A model generated the notes under the pieces. It was not told the DNA's origin, searched no databases, and saw only the letters and a list, made by a program, of their open reading frames with translations. The position numbers and the translations under genes are program-made. Of a DNA stretch of 5,227 nucleotides, positions 5,048 to 5,227 are shown one piece after another; position 1 is the first letter of the stretch, and the number at the start of each line of letters is the position of its first letter. Source of the stretch: an uncultured Rubellimicrobium sp. (GTDB lineage Bacteria; Pseudomonadota; Alphaproteobacteria; Rhodobacterales; Rhodobacteraceae). The stretch covers positions 1 to 5,227 of the forward strand of contig CADCUU010000189.1 in assembly GCA_902805995.1 (NCBI GenBank), given 5' to 3'.

Positions 5048-5227
5048 TCACTCCTCGGCCGGAACCGGTGTGGCCGCAACTTCCGCCGTGGCGGGGTCGC
5101 GGGGCCAGCGACGCTCGGCGGTGCCTTCGGGCCGCGGCTCGCGCGGGGGGCGGCCCACGACGTCCTTGAGGTCTTCGAGGTCGATGAAGTTGTCGGCCTG
5201 CCGGCGCAGGTCGTCCGAGATCATGGG
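5048..5227 (-). CDS. C-terminal end of an unidentified gene upstream of ispH
   Basis: 59 residues and a TGA are visible; the 5' part is outside the window. The sequence begins [20 protein letters not shown], a probably helical acidic segment. It continues through a proline- and arginine-rich stretch ([20 protein letters not shown]) and ends in an Ala/Pro/Glu tail (VPAEE), which looks like a disordered C-terminal extension of a larger protein. I do not recognise the family. An ATG at 5224 makes a 58-residue protein formally possible, but no upstream sequence is available to judge it. Its last codons supply the GAGGAG ahead of ispH, so the two are probably co-transcribed. Confidence 0.6.
   Translation of the reverse strand, partial: PMISDDLRRQADNFIDLEDLKDVVGRPPREPRPEGTAERRWPRDPATAEVAATPVPAEE

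Overview
The window is very GC-rich and its proteins look alphaproteobacterial. The copper nitrite reductase, NirV, NnrS tail and IspH all resemble, from memory, their counterparts in the Rhodobacter/Roseobacter group (Rhodobacteraceae). I infer a denitrifying or partially denitrifying member of that family; the genus cannot be fixed from this sequence alone.

Layout. Bases 1-157 (+) are the C-terminal end of an NnrS-family membrane protein. A hairpin at 181-207 separates it from a convergent block, and every other gene lies on the minus strand. In the direction of transcription (right to left) these are: the end of an unidentified gene (5227-5048); ispH (5039-4083); a small four-to-five-helix DUF3429-like membrane protein (3892-3458); an 88-residue HicA-like protein (3380-3114); rnhA for ribonuclease HI (3024-2569); a 330-base spacer holding the nirK promoter; nirK (2238-1114); a spacer with two tandem hairpins; and nirV (1006-224).

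How the genes fit together. NirK reduces nitrite to nitric oxide in the periplasm. NirV is its usual partner gene, a FGE-sulfatase-fold protein of unresolved function. NnrS is a haem-copper membrane protein linked to tolerance of NO and related stress. The three form a denitrification cluster beside housekeeping genes (ispH for isoprenoid synthesis, rnhA for RNA:DNA hybrid removal).

Regulation. Two sites of the FNR/CRP superfamily can be read. One lies upstream of nirK with spacing that exactly fits a class II activator promoter and a sequence close to the NnrR motif. The other, a nearly perfect FNR box, lies upstream of the HicA-like gene. This suggests that the small gene next to rnhA is also controlled by oxygen. 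I see no rRNA, tRNA, CRISPR array, insertion sequence or clear mobile element. No gene set here amounts to a wholly new system; the least-explained item is the orphan HicA-like gene with its FNR box.
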